Below are positions 24,966 through 35,100 of a stretch of 64,000 nt of DNA, in pieces. Within the stretch, counting starts at the first letter, position 1. Each line of letters starts with the position of its first letter. This DNA comes from JADKCL01 sp031415375 (GTDB taxonomy: Bacteria > Bacteroidota > Bacteroidia > J057 > JADKCL01), in NCBI GenBank assembly GCA_031415375.1, contig JANORP010000378.1, forward strand, positions 1-64,000, in the 5' to 3' direction. A model generated the notes under the pieces. It was not told the DNA's origin. It did not search any database and saw nothing but the letters and a program-made list of their open reading frames with translations. Position numbers and translations under genes: made by a program.

Positions 24966-26774
24966 ATGAAACACGAGAATGGCAAGGCACATGCCTCAAA
25001 TGAGTGCTCTACGGGGCTTACCAACGACTTTTCGGAACAAGAGGCGAGCATGACAGCCTCGAAGATGCCACCCAAGTTTGCGCTCACCGCAAGCGCGGCT
25101 GCGGGCAATCCCGGCGCGGATGGGGCCGCTGCCGCCAAGCCCAAGCTCAACGTGAAGGGCGTGCCCGAAAAGCTGGTGAAGATGCTCGAAGAATTTGAGG
25201 GCATCCGCTGGGTGGTGTATGCCGACCAACTGGGTAACCTCACGGGCGGCATGGGCCATCTCATCAAGGATGCGGAAGCGGCTGTCTTCCCCGCTGGTGC
25301 GCAAATTTCCGATGCACAGGTCGAGGAATGGGCGCAGCAGGACGTGCTGGATGCCTGGAATCGGGCGCTGGATCAATCTGCGGAACTAGGTGTGGACGAC
25401 GACGAATTTCATATCGCGATGGCTAGCATGTGTTTTCAAAACGGGCTATATTGGAACACAATTCACAAGAGGACTTGGGCATTGATGCAGGAAAACAAAT
25501 GGGAAGAGGCTGCGCTAGAAGCTGCCAACAGCCAATGGGCTAGGGAAACGCCGACGCGGGTGCCCGGCTTCCAGGCTGCGCTACGGTCGCAAATCACAGG
25601 AGGCCGCACAAGGGGTCGAAGTGAGGCTGCGGTGGTGGATCACCAAGTCACCCTGACGAAGCATGGGCTTTCAGCCGAGGCCAAGAAGGAGAAGATCAAG
25701 GCGGCGCAAGGTCGGCAAGCTGGCAAGGCGCCCGAAGGCATCGAGGGCATGAAGACGATTCAGGCAAGGCTCAAGGCGCTGGGCCTCTACGATGGCAAGA
25801 TCGACGGTATCGCCACGAGCAGCAAGGGCGAGAGCAAAACCGTCACCGGGATCAAGCGGTTTCAGGAAACGAAGGGCCTGCCGATGACTGGGGAGGTGGA
25901 CGGTGCCACTTGGAGCAAGCTCGACAGCGCCAAGTCTGGCGATGATCACTCGGTCTGGGATCAGTTTATGGCCAATTTGAAGGAAAAGCGGGAAGCAGAT
26001 GCGCTCAATGGGAAAACGGGTAAAGTCTCATCGCCTTTCGCCACTGGGGCAGGAAAGGGTTTTGTGGATCAGCAGTATTTTGTGACGCAATCTCCAGATG
26101 CAACGGGTTCGATGCGAGCTTCTAAGCCCGGTTGGACGAATTGCAGGCAGGCTGCTACAGATATTGCGATTCGTTATTTGCAAGGGGAGGTGCCAGCTAT
26201 GGCAGCGCAGCTGGGCATTGATGGGATCGAAGACCTATCGCGTGACGATGGTTTTCTTTGCATCTTGTCTGAGGACAAAAGCCATAAATCTGAAGTGCTT
26301 GGCGAAAAAAATGAATCGCATCCGGAATGGCTTGTGGCCCATGCGCAGATGGATGTTGCGCTCGGCTACATCGACGAGAAACTGGGCCAGAAAGTTCCAG
26401 TGGTGATTGGTGTCGATCATACATTCAACCGAGACTTGAATGCCAAGAACAAGCCCGCCTCGAAATCGGGAATGGGTTACAACGAAGGTACGACCGACCA
26501 CTTCATCACGTTGACAGGTGCTGGAATCGACGAAAAAGGCAAGAAGTATTATGCTTACTTCGATGTCGCCACCTCGCATATTGAGAAGGGAACCTCGTCT
26601 GAAAACAGGTTGGTAGAAACTGAGCCAGGAAAATTCAATCGTTCATCTGGAGCAGGATCCTCTGGCAATCAAGCATATTATTTGAGCATGGTTTTGATTT
26701 ACAAGAATGATCGTCCAAGATATGAAAAGGAAATTCAAAAGAATCTCGCCGACAAGAAGGCCATTGGCCTCTAA
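24966..26774 (+). CDS. Lysozyme plus cysteine-hydrolase multidomain protein, candidate antibacterial effector
   Basis: A 602-residue protein from the ATG at 24966; the extra upstream frame is not protein-like. It has no signal peptide. Domain 1 (about 66-210) is a GH24/T4-type lysozyme with Glu78, Asp87 and Thr93 in the spacing of T4 lysozyme (9 and 6 residues). Domain 2 (about 257-320) is a PG_binding_1 peptidoglycan-binding domain. Domain 3 (about 385-560) looks papain or C39-like: Cys393 in WTNCRQAA, His512 in DHFITLTG and Asp533 in YAYFD. An Ala-rich N-terminus (residues 28-60) could be a delivery signal. Two wall-cutting domains, no export signal and an overlapping lipoprotein gene suggest a secreted interbacterial toxin. 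Confidence 0.82.
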   Translation: MKHENGKAHASNECSTGLTNDFSEQEASMTASKMPPKFALTASAAAGNPGADGAAAAKPKLNVKGVPEKLVKMLEEFEGIRWVVYADQLGNLTGGMGHLIKDAEAAVFPAGAQISDAQVEEWAQQDVLDAWNRALDQSAELGVDDDEFHIAMASMCFQNGLYWNTIHKRTWALMQENKWEEAALEAANSQWARETPTRVPGFQAALRSQITGGRTRGRSEAAVVDHQVTLTKHGLSAEAKKEKIKAAQGRQAGKAPEGIEGMKTIQARLKALGLYDGKIDGIATSSKGESKTVTGIKRFQETKGLPMTGEVDGATWSKLDSAKSGDDHSVWDQFMANLKEKREADALNGKTGKVSSPFATGAGKGFVDQQYFVTQSPDATGSMRASKPGWTNCRQAATDIAIRYLQGEVPAMAAQLGIDGIEDLSRDDGFLCILSEDKSHKSEVLGEKNESHPEWLVAHAQMDVALGYIDEKLGQKVPVVIGVDHTFNRDLNAKNKPASKSGMGYNEGTTDHFITLTGAGIDEKGKKYYAYFDVATSHIEKGTSSENRLVETEPGKFNRSSGAGSSGNQAYYLSMVLIYKNDRPRYEKEIQKNLADKKAIGL

Positions 26775-27564
26775 TCTCCTGCCTCTGTGGGCGACGATTA
26801 TATGTGCAGTGGTGCTGATCGGCGGTTGCGGCGGCAGCCAAGTGCAGGTATCAGGGACTGAAATCAGGATGCCCAATACGGAGGACGACGGTTTCATCGA
26901 AGGGGTGTGGGTCGATCAATGGTTGCTGAACAAGGCGAAGGCTATGGAGCTAGATTCTGCATGGTCATCGTTGAGGAATTTCACTCATTTTGGGACCTAT
27001 CGCAATGAACAAGGTGAGCCTAGTTGGACCGCTAGTGTCCCTGACAGGAGCGGCATCCTTAGCTTCAAAAACGGGAGTTGGTGTCATGGGGAGCAGGAGT
27101 TGATTACTTTTCAATTTGAGAAGGGTGACACGCTTGCAAAATATCATTTTACTGAAGGTGGTTATCAGGAAGATGGCGTAGGGCCGTTTAGAATTTATCA
27201 GCTGATCCCAAGGCAAAGACCTGATGATGATTGGATTTCTGATGATTGGATTTACAAGCTGTATTATTTTCCTGGCGATTACTCTGTGGAATTGGTGTCT
27301 GTAACGAGTTCGGTGTCCTCCGAGGCCAGACTTACGAGTTCGGGAAAAGTGCTTGGGATGAAGGAATGGTCGGAATATTCTTTGAGCATAGGCAACTCCC
27401 TGCCAATATTGAACCTGAAAAGCTCGGAAGGCTGGATTCACTTTGTGATCGAAGGCACAACAACCGGCTTTATATTGTCTGATGTGATGAATGAAGACTT
27501 GGATGGCCTCGACCTTGACATCATCAAAGGCCCACAAGTTTTCAAATTTGTAAGGAAGCCTTAG
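26722..27564 (+). CDS. Lipoprotein overlapping the effector gene, candidate immunity protein
   Basis: A 280-residue protein started at the ATG at 26722 (another possible ATG is at 26707); this start gives a basic N-terminus and a lipoprotein signal with lipobox IGGC (Cys36). The mature part is strand-rich with a GTYRNEQG, SWTASVPDRSG and FQFEKGDTLAKYHFT series; no family is recognised. The gene overlaps the lysozyme gene by 53 bases, so both are one unit. Periplasmic lipoproteins that block a cell-wall hydrolase are the usual immunity proteins for wall-targeting effectors; that role is inferred from location, not shown. Confidence 0.65.
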   Translation: MKRKFKRISPTRRPLASNLLPLWATIICAVVLIGGCGGSQVQVSGTEIRMPNTEDDGFIEGVWVDQWLLNKAKAMELDSAWSSLRNFTHFGTYRNEQGEPSWTASVPDRSGILSFKNGSWCHGEQELITFQFEKGDTLAKYHFTEGGYQEDGVGPFRIYQLIPRQRPDDDWISDDWIYKLYYFPGDYSVELVSVTSSVSSEARLTSSGKVLGMKEWSEYSLSIGNSLPILNLKSSEGWIHFVIEGTTTGFILSDVMNEDLDGLDLDIIKGPQVFKFVRKP

Positions 27565-27688
27565 CGTCGAAGTTCGGTTTTCCAATTCTAAAGATAACGT
27601 CTCCCAACGGCTAATAGCAGCCCTTCCACACGCCTCCCAGCGCGAGGCGGCACAGTAGTATTTATTATGATTTCAACCCCCAAAGGAT

Positions 27689-30600
27689 ATGACAACTCAT
27701 CTCCACAAGATTGCTATGCTTGTTGTTTTCTCATTGGCGCTCACACAAATCGCTGCCCAGTCAAGCCCACAGCCGATGATCACCGACTATGACGCGACGA
27801 GTTTGCCGACAGCCTACCAAATCAACGCAGACACGACTTTTTGCAAGGCTCAGACGATCACGATCCATGGCCGCAATTTCAAGAAGGCGACGGGCGCTGA
27901 GATGTGGAGTGCGACTTGGGTGGTCTTTGGGACGACAAGTGCCATCGCTGCCAATGTGATCTCGATCAGCTCGCAGAGCGGCGGCATGGACGACCGCATC
28001 GTCTGCGAGGTTCCACCGTTTTACACCCGCGACACCTGCTTGCGGGTGCGTATCATCAAGCGCACAATCCAGTTTCCTGCGGATACGTTTGTATATTATG
28101 GAACCGACACCATTTGCCTTACGGGTGATCGGGCCATCGTGAGTTATGCCGCGCCTGTGTTTTGTTTGGGTGACAGCAATCCGGTGCCGCAACAGATCAC
28201 GCTCGCGCCGCCGACGGCGACGGGCGGCTTTTGCTGCCGCACGGGAGCGCCAGGCTTTTGGGTGAATACTGCCACGGGCGAGATCCCTTTGCATCCGGGG
28301 GCGGTTGGGCCTAGCAATCAGTTTTTGTATTGCACCAACCATCCGCGCTGCCCAGACACGGTGGCCTTGGCGGTGGCCATCGAGCCGAGGCAAGCGAGCA
28401 TAGCGATGGTGCATGGGCAGACGTTTTTCACGGTCTGCCAGAGCAGCGTGTCGGTGCTGCCCGACACGGCCAACCTGTATCCTATGGGCGGTGAGTTTCA
28501 CAGCTGGACGGGACTGGTGGTGACCGACCTACAGACGGGGGAGTTTGCGCCGAATTTGTCACCTGTGGGGCTGCACAGCCTGTGGTATGTGCCCTATACG
28601 CCCTGTTTTGACAGCACGGAAATCCAAATCGTGGTGATGCCCGTGGCAACTGCGGTGGTGGGCTACCCTGCTATCCCCTTGAACATGGGACTGCCGACGC
28701 TGTGCCAAGGCACTGCGTCGGTGTGGCCCTCGTTTGTGAGTGGCAATGCGGGTGGTGTTTTCCTGTCCGCGCCAACCGGTCTGGACTTGGGGGGCACTGG
28801 GGATATCGATCCTGCCAACAGCGTCACGGGCGTGTATGCGGTGCGCTATGCTACGTTGGGCTTGTGCCCTGATACTGTGCTGGTAGTGGCGAACCTGCAT
28901 ATCGATTCGCTGGTGTCCGCGCAATATAGCTTGTCCCAAACGCAATATTGCGCCAACGGTGTACTTTCGCCAGTGGCACAAAGCCCGACGGGGCTATGGC
29001 AGGTGGTCAGCACTACAGGGCAATTGCTGTACAGCCAAGCGGGCATCCCGATGGCGATTGCCACAACGGGGATTGCAGGTGGAGGGAGCTACGTATTGCG
29101 CCATGTGACGGGGGGATATTGCGCCGACACGGCGACAGTGAGTTTTGCGGTGACCGCGACCGACAATCCAACATTCAGCTATCCCCCAAGCGGGGTCTTT
29201 TGCCTTGGCGACCCAGACCCTTGGCCGTTGGTGACGGGGGCAGGTGGCGGCACGTTTCGGGCGGTCACGCCCGCGACGTTGGTCGATGTGGACGGGCGGC
29301 TGCGCCTCGCCTCCAGTGGGGCGGGCACGCACACGGTCCGGTATGTCACTGCGGGGCCATGCAAGGACAGCATGGATGTGAGCGTGAATGTCTTCGGAAC
29401 GGCATCCGCCAATTTTGCCTACGCCGGGTCGGTGTTTTGCAGTGGGGACACCAATCCCATTCCGCAAATCCTCGGAACGCCCGGCGGCGTGTTTACGGGC
29501 GACACGGGCCTGGTCGTGGATTCCACCTCGGGTGCCATCCTGTTGGCGCAATCGATGGCGGGAACCTGGAATGTGACCTATACCCTTACGGGCAGCTGCC
29601 AAGCGCAATTCACGCAGACCGTGCGGATCAGCCCGACCGACAGCGCGACATTCTTTGCCTACGTGCCCGACCACTATTGCCAAGCCGACCTGGACCCTGT
29701 GCCGATGATCGTCGGCGACACCATGGGCAGCTTTGTGGCGGGTGGCGGCATCGTCTTTAGCAATACCGACCTCGGGGCGCTCGACCTGAGCGCCATGCAA
29801 GCGGGTGGCCCCTACATTGTGTATTACGACATCGACAACCGCTGCGCCATCGACGTGCGGGACTCGGTTTGGATCGATGTTCCCGATGATCCGAGCTTTG
29901 CCTACCCGCAAGCCAGCTATTGTGAGGGCGGGGCAAACCCAATGCCGTCCAGTATCGGTCAGCCGGGCGGCACGTTCAGCGAGATCACCGCAAGCGTGGT
30001 TTTCGCCAATGCGACGACGGGCGAGATCGACGCATCGATGAGTGTCCAAGGTGGCCCATACTTCATCCAATACACCACGGCAGGGCCATGCCATGCTACA
30101 TCGACCCAACAGCTCACGATCTTGCCCAAGCCGATTGCCGCAAGCCTCACGGTCTCGCCTGACACAAGCTATTGCACTGGCCAAAGCCTGATGCTGCTAG
30201 CCACTGCGGGAGGGGCAATCCAATGGCGGTGGTGGCTCAATGGCAATCCCACCGCGACGACCGACGACATGCTCATGCTCGACGGGCAATTGAGCGGCCT
30301 CGACACCGTGGCGGTCTCGATGGTCAATGCCCAAGGTTGCAGCGACAGCCTCACGGCAGTCTTGCGCGGCTTGCCAGCGCCGAGGCTCACCGCGACAGTC
30401 TCGACAGCCGAGACCAATGCACTGGGTTCATCCAGCGTGGACATCCAGATCGCGACCGACATCGCGGGTACGGTGGTCGATTGGCTGGCCATTGGCACCA
30501 ACCTGCGCGACATATCGCCCGATACTGGCAGCATCGCGGCCTTTGGCCCTGCAACGCCAGCGAGCTTGACCATCGGGGCGACGTTTGTCGCGCCATTCGA

Positions 30601-30955
30601 GCTAGGGCGGCTCACGGTGCTGCTATCGCCCCGAAATGCCTCGTGCGCTGGATTCCCCGACACGGTGCAAGTCACCTTTAGTCCCGACACCATGCGCGTT
30701 TTCATCCCCGAGGTGTTCACGCCAGACGGCAACGGGCAAAACGACACTTGGATGATTACCTGCCTCGATGGCACCAATCCCGCTGCCTACAGGTTGTCGC
30801 TCTTCAACGAGGGCGGCGGCAAGGAGATGGAAATGGATGGGCTGCATCAAAATTTTGATGGCGGCAACCTGCCCGACGGGGTTTATTGGTGGGTGCTGCA
30901 AGACACCCAAGGCCGCGACCTGCAAGCGGGGGGATTGACGATCAGGAGGAAATGA
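27689..30955 (+). CDS. Large repeat protein with type B T9SS (gliding-motility associated) sorting domain
   Basis: A 1088-residue secreted protein with a signal peptide (residues 1-24, ending IAAQ). The body has about ten repeats of 70-80 residues, each with an FCxGDxNPxP or YCxxxxxPxP front (for example FCLGDSNPVP, FCLGDPDPWP, FCSGDTNPIP, YCQADLDPVP, YCEGGANPMP), so they are paralogous Ig-like surface domains. The last about 85 residues, starting IPEVFTPDGNGQNDTW, are the type B T9SS sorting domain (CHU_C/gliding motility-associated). It would be exported to the cell surface, perhaps as an adhesin. It follows the effector and lipoprotein unit by 124 bases but probably has its own promoter. 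Confidence 0.9.
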   Translation: MTTHLHKIAMLVVFSLALTQIAAQSSPQPMITDYDATSLPTAYQINADTTFCKAQTITIHGRNFKKATGAEMWSATWVVFGTTSAIAANVISISSQSGGMDDRIVCEVPPFYTRDTCLRVRIIKRTIQFPADTFVYYGTDTICLTGDRAIVSYAAPVFCLGDSNPVPQQITLAPPTATGGFCCRTGAPGFWVNTATGEIPLHPGAVGPSNQFLYCTNHPRCPDTVALAVAIEPRQASIAMVHGQTFFTVCQSSVSVLPDTANLYPMGGEFHSWTGLVVTDLQTGEFAPNLSPVGLHSLWYVPYTPCFDSTEIQIVVMPVATAVVGYPAIPLNMGLPTLCQGTASVWPSFVSGNAGGVFLSAPTGLDLGGTGDIDPANSVTGVYAVRYATLGLCPDTVLVVANLHIDSLVSAQYSLSQTQYCANGVLSPVAQSPTGLWQVVSTTGQLLYSQAGIPMAIATTGIAGGGSYVLRHVTGGYCADTATVSFAVTATDNPTFSYPPSGVFCLGDPDPWPLVTGAGGGTFRAVTPATLVDVDGRLRLASSGAGTHTVRYVTAGPCKDSMDVSVNVFGTASANFAYAGSVFCSGDTNPIPQILGTPGGVFTGDTGLVVDSTSGAILLAQSMAGTWNVTYTLTGSCQAQFTQTVRISPTDSATFFAYVPDHYCQADLDPVPMIVGDTMGSFVAGGGIVFSNTDLGALDLSAMQAGGPYIVYYDIDNRCAIDVRDSVWIDVPDDPSFAYPQASYCEGGANPMPSSIGQPGGTFSEITASVVFANATTGEIDASMSVQGGPYFIQYTTAGPCHATSTQQLTILPKPIAASLTVSPDTSYCTGQSLMLLATAGGAIQWRWWLNGNPTATTDDMLMLDGQLSGLDTVAVSMVNAQGCSDSLTAVLRGLPAPRLTATVSTAETNALGSSSVDIQIATDIAGTVVDWLAIGTNLRDISPDTGSIAAFGPATPASLTIGATFVAPFELGRLTVLLSPRNASCAGFPDTVQVTFSPDTMRVFIPEVFTPDGNGQNDTWMITCLDGTNPAAYRLSLFNEGGGKEMEMDGLHQNFDGGNLPDGVYWWVLQDTQGRDLQAGGLTIRRK

Positions 30956-31307
30956 GACCTTGAAGACATACATGGAAACAAAGGACGAGGCAATGGAAGG
31001 AATCAGGGACTTGCGACTACCCAAGGGGCACCGCGAATTCGACCACAAGCGCTAGTTCAAGTTCAGGGTCACTTTCAGGGCTATGGTTCTGGGGGCTACA
31101 AAGGCGAGGGAAAGCAGCTTCTCATACTATGACTTGGTAAAGCATAGTAAAATTCGACTCGAATCCATTCAAATGAAATATTTTCGAAATGATACGCATC
31201 ATTTTTAAATTTCACCGAAATTTTAATGAAATAGTTATGACATTTTATCGAAATAGTCGTGAATATTTCGATAACTTTGCCCATCGACTTTTGCCCTGAA
31301 TCGGGCT
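30956..31307. other. Intergenic with hairpin and promoter
   Basis: A 352-base AT-rich gap. AAATGAT (31187-31193) pairs with ATCATTT (31198-31204) around ACGC, followed by TTAAATTT, a weak terminator-like hairpin. TCGAAAT motifs recur around 31184, 31224 and 31247. At 31272 lies the promoter box listed next. Confidence 0.5.
31272..31279 (+). promoter_or_regulatory. Bacteroidota -7 box (TAACTTTG)
   Basis: TAACTTTG matches the TAnnTTTG consensus exactly and lies 28 bases before the ATG at 31308. It is the likely promoter of the winged-helix gene. Confidence 0.6.
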
Positions 31308-31796
31308 ATGTTTGAACCAATTCCGATGGCTATGGCGAATTTTCTCGATACAGACAATCAAAACCCAACTATCAAATGGACGGGCATATCAGAAACTCAG
31401 TTGGAAGCGTTGGAAACAAGACAAAGGCAGCGCATCAAAGCCCTTGAGGATATGCTTGTAACTGAGCGGCAGGAGCTTGCTTCGATCATTGCAGCAAGGT
31501 CTGGGACTGCCCCTATCCAACAAGGAGCGCAGTTTGCTGTCCAACCTGCACCGCAGCACTATTCGACCGAGCTGACCTGGAAGGACAAAATCCTATTCGT
31601 GGTCAAGGAAGCTGGCAAGCCGATCCACGGGAAGGAAATCGGGCCAGCGTTGCGACGAGTGCAGCCGCATGGTTTGAAATTCAGCAACCTTGACAATACG
31701 GTTTCGGTGCATCTCTCCAAGTTGGTGAGGGATGGGGCGCTTGTGCGGACCAAGGTGAAGGGGCGGTCTGGGTCGTTGTATGGGTTGTCGGAGTAA
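31308..31796 (+). CDS. Winged-helix DNA-binding protein
   Basis: A 162-residue protein; the ATG at 31308 or one at 31329 could be the start. Residues about 30-60 form a charged helix (LEALETRQRQRIKALEDML). Residues about 85-160 look like a winged helix of the HARE-HTH type: TWKDKILFVVKEAGKPIHGKEIGPAL, NTVSVHLSKLVRDGALV and SGSLYGL as the wing. HARE-HTH proteins, as I recall, occur with DNA-modification and defence genes. It sits at the left end of the AT-richer defence island and is cotranscribed with nothing recognisable. A regulator role is inferred. Confidence 0.65.
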   Translation: MFEPIPMAMANFLDTDNQNPTIKWTGISETQLEALETRQRQRIKALEDMLVTERQELASIIAARSGTAPIQQGAQFAVQPAPQHYSTELTWKDKILFVVKEAGKPIHGKEIGPALRRVQPHGLKFSNLDNTVSVHLSKLVRDGALVRTKVKGRSGSLYGLSE

Positions 31797-31882
31797 GTGG
31801 GAAGGTTTTTTCCTTACCGACAATCCGCCGATGGGTATCAAGTCGGTGGATGTCAATCTGAGGATCGTGGAATGGGCTGTTT

Positions 31883-31940
31883 ATGCAACCGAATAGAACA
31901 ATGCGCTTGTGACGGGGCAGGTTCAAATCCTGGTTGCTAT
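31883..31940 (+). pseudogene. tRNA-like remnant (possible tRNA-His fragment)
   Basis: GCAACC (31885-31890) is complementary to GGTTGC (31932-31937), and CAGG-TTCAAAT-CCTG (31918-31932) makes a T-arm-like hairpin. Between them TTGTGAC (31907-31913) matches the usual anticodon loop of tRNA-His. The D-arm is missing and the variable region too short, so it is not functional. It lies in the 377-base gap before the STAND gene and could be a trace of a tRNA-targeted insertion. No other gene is seen in that gap. Confidence 0.3.
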
Positions 31941-32140
31941 TTCAGAGGAGTCTAGCCGGAATTGAAATGCGATCGTACCAGCTCTTCAACGTGGCAACAC
32001 ACCAACACCTGGTCGCCTCATTTGTAATGACATCGAGAGCATTTCCGTTTCAAGAAAGCTTGATCTTTGACCAAAGAAGGCCACTTCTTGAAAGTCGAAG
32101 ACCAATGGCACCTTTTGGGAGAAGGTGAGAGCATTTCACT

Positions 32141-32148
32141 TACTTTTG
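32141..32148 (+). promoter_or_regulatory. Bacteroidota -7 box (TACTTTTG) of the STAND gene
   Basis: TACTTTTG fits TAnnTTTG exactly, 26 bases before the ATG at 32174. A TTTG at 32114-32117 with a 23-base spacer could be the -33 box. It is the likely promoter of the large STAND NTPase gene. Confidence 0.6.
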
Positions 32149-32173
32149 TGATCGAATATACGCTCATGAACGC

Positions 32174-35100
32174 ATGAAAACCCAATCCGCAGCCCGCCTG
32201 TCAAACGCTGGCGATGACTATCACGAATCTTACGTGGTAGAAAAAATTCTCGGCTTCCTTGGGCAAGCTGGGAAAAGCAACCTAGAAAAGATAACCGTCG
32301 AGGGACTTCCTTTCTTGGAGGAAAACAGGATTGACCCGACAGGCCAAGGATTTCAGGCATTGGATGTCACTGAGTACCACGGTAAAAATGTGTCGGGTGA
32401 ATACGCCCAGATCAACTTCGTTCAGGTCAAATACAGCACAAATAACAGCGATGAGACGTGGACTCTTGGGGATCTCTGCGAAAAGAAGAAAGGCACTCGG
32501 AAGGAATCGATTCTTTCTAAACTGGTTGCGGCATTCCTGAAGTTCAATCGGAGCCTGGAAAAATTTGAGACCACGAAATGCGTTAAGCTCCAGCTGGTAA
32601 GTAACCGCTGCCTTTCAGATGATCTTCGAACCAAGTTGGAAATCGTATCAAAAGCTGTTGCAGGTTGCGCAACGGTAGAGGACTACAAACAAACTGCAAG
32701 GCCCGTTTTTCTGAAAAATCTCGATCTCCTACTCGATTGCCTCAAAGAGCGGGACTGTACCGATGAAGAAGAGTGGCAGGCTCTTCAGGCGCTAGATTTT
32801 TCGTTGTCAGGTGCGTCAAGCAGGTTGGAAAAGGAACATGAAAATCGAAAAACGATAATCAATCTTGGGACTGAACAAACGGACAAGGTTTTTGCTGAAA
32901 TCTATCAGTTGGTTCGCCGAAAATTGATGCCAGAAAATGAACGTTACAATACAATTACTAAATCCGATGTTCTTGTCCGCCTGGGAATCAATGATCTTGA
33001 TGAGATTTTTCCCTGCAAACCACATTTGAATTTGCGGATTCTGAAGCCCATTCAGCGGAGTGCAACTGAAGCCATTGTATCCGAAATCTTGGCTGGTAAT
33101 CAAAATAAGTTCTTCATTCATTCTGATGCAGGATGCGGCAAATCAACCTTCGTTTCCAACATTGCCGATAGGCTTCCGCAAAACTCTGTGGCAATTACAT
33201 ACGATTGTTACGGTGGTGGGGACTACGACGAAAAACTCGGTCTGAGACATAAGCACAAATATGCCTTCCAACAAATCGTAAACGAGCTTGCTGTTGCTTT
33301 AGGCTCACCGTTCCAAATTTCACCAATCCAACAGGACGACGATTGTTTGAGAAAGTTTGTCAATAATCTTCAAATCGCATGTCAAAATCTAGCAGAGCAG
33401 GATAAAGATGCTTTTCTTTTTCTTGTGGTTGATGCCGCAGACAACTCTATCACGGGAGCTTCCAGTCATCAAAACAGCAGCTTTGTTTCAGATTTGATGA
33501 GAATTCCAATGCCAAAGAATGCTCGTCTGATCCTTACATGCCGCACCTACCGTTTGACCGAATTTGATCTCAGCTCAAGTGATATACAAGCAATCCCATT
33601 AGGCCCATTTGATCAATCGGAGACAGAGACGCTGCTTTTGATGAATGAGATTCTCTTTTCTTCCGTTGATGTCAGCAGGTTTCATGAACTGTCACGAGGG
33701 ATTCCCAGGATCATGAGTTATGCCTTAGAGGCAGGAAAATTCAAAATCCAAGATGCGATCAAAGTCTTGGAACCAAATGGAATGGATGTCGAACAATTGA
33801 TCAGTCTAATTTTCTATGACGCGACAAAGAAACTACGAAATCCAGAAAATGCCCTGTTGATTGCGTCATTGATGCGATACCTACCCAAACCAATTGATAA
33901 AGCGTTCCTCGCATCTGCCTCCGAGCTGCCAATGGGTGAAATCCAATCCTTCCTTGATGATCTGTCACCATTCATTACTGTTGATCACGAAAAGGTTTCA
34001 TTCAGGGATGAAGACTGGAGCCACTATGTCAAAGAGCATTTCCTATCGGAAGAAGTACAGGGTATTGCTGCAAAAAAGGCTCTTGCTGTTGCAGATGCCA
34101 ATCCTTATGCTACAAAGCATTTGGGGGTATTCCTTCTCGAAGCTGGATTAGTTACCGACCTGATCGATGCGATTCTAAATGAGAAATACCTCGGATCAAT
34201 CGATGACTATTCTTGCAGACGTCGATTCCATTTCCAGCGGGCTATTCTTGGGATCGGAGCCACCATAAAGACCAACAACAGAGAGGTATTGACCAAGATG
34301 TTGTTCGTGGCGGGAGATGCTCAGATGTCAGATCAAGCAACTTTGGAAATAATTGGTCAAAACCCTCGACTGGCAATTCTGCATGGAAATGCTAGGACGG
34401 TTGAGACTTTGATGGGCTTTGGGGAGGGCAAGCACTTTTCAAGGGAGCGGTTTTTAAAATTGCTTCAAATCGCACTAGCACTCGCAGGGACCGAGGATGG
34501 ATTTCTCAAAGCAAGACATTTTTTGGATTTGGCTACCAGTTGGCTTGAGCATGCCATAGAAAGCGATGATAATTCTTGGGATGATTCAGGACGGAAACGT
34601 ATCTTAAATGAGGATTTTGTATCGGCATTGCAAGCTCAAATCTTGATCTATGGCTATGAAGTTGGGATGGACAAACTCCAGCAATGGAGTTGGAAATGCC
34701 AAGCCGAGCGTGTGTTAAGGGATGCCATCATTCAATTGGGTTGGCGAAGGCAGGATCAAGCGTTAATTGCAAAAAGACTAGCACCTATTCTGAAATCGCA
34801 GGATTTGGAAATCAGGGCGGTTGCCCTCACCTGCATGAGTAGGGAGGGATATCTAGACGTGGACTCCATCAAAGAGCAATTTGTCCAAATATGCAATGCC
34901 AGCATCGGCATGTCGGTTTGGAGCAATAGTCACGGGTCTATGTTGACCGAACTGGTGCTTGATTTTTTTGAATTGGAGCCGTCCTCGCCAGCGATTGCAG
35001 AATTAGTGAAACGGCTGATCAATGTTCAAATAGGGTCGAATTTGTCATTTCAGAATGGTACAGCATCGAGTTACTCAGCATTTGGGTTGTTGTTGAAGGC

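Noticed and set aside
28994..30184. A 396-codon open frame opposite the type B T9SS protein gene
   Set aside because: Shadow of a GC-rich repeat gene; the plus-strand product has a signal peptide and a sorting domain.
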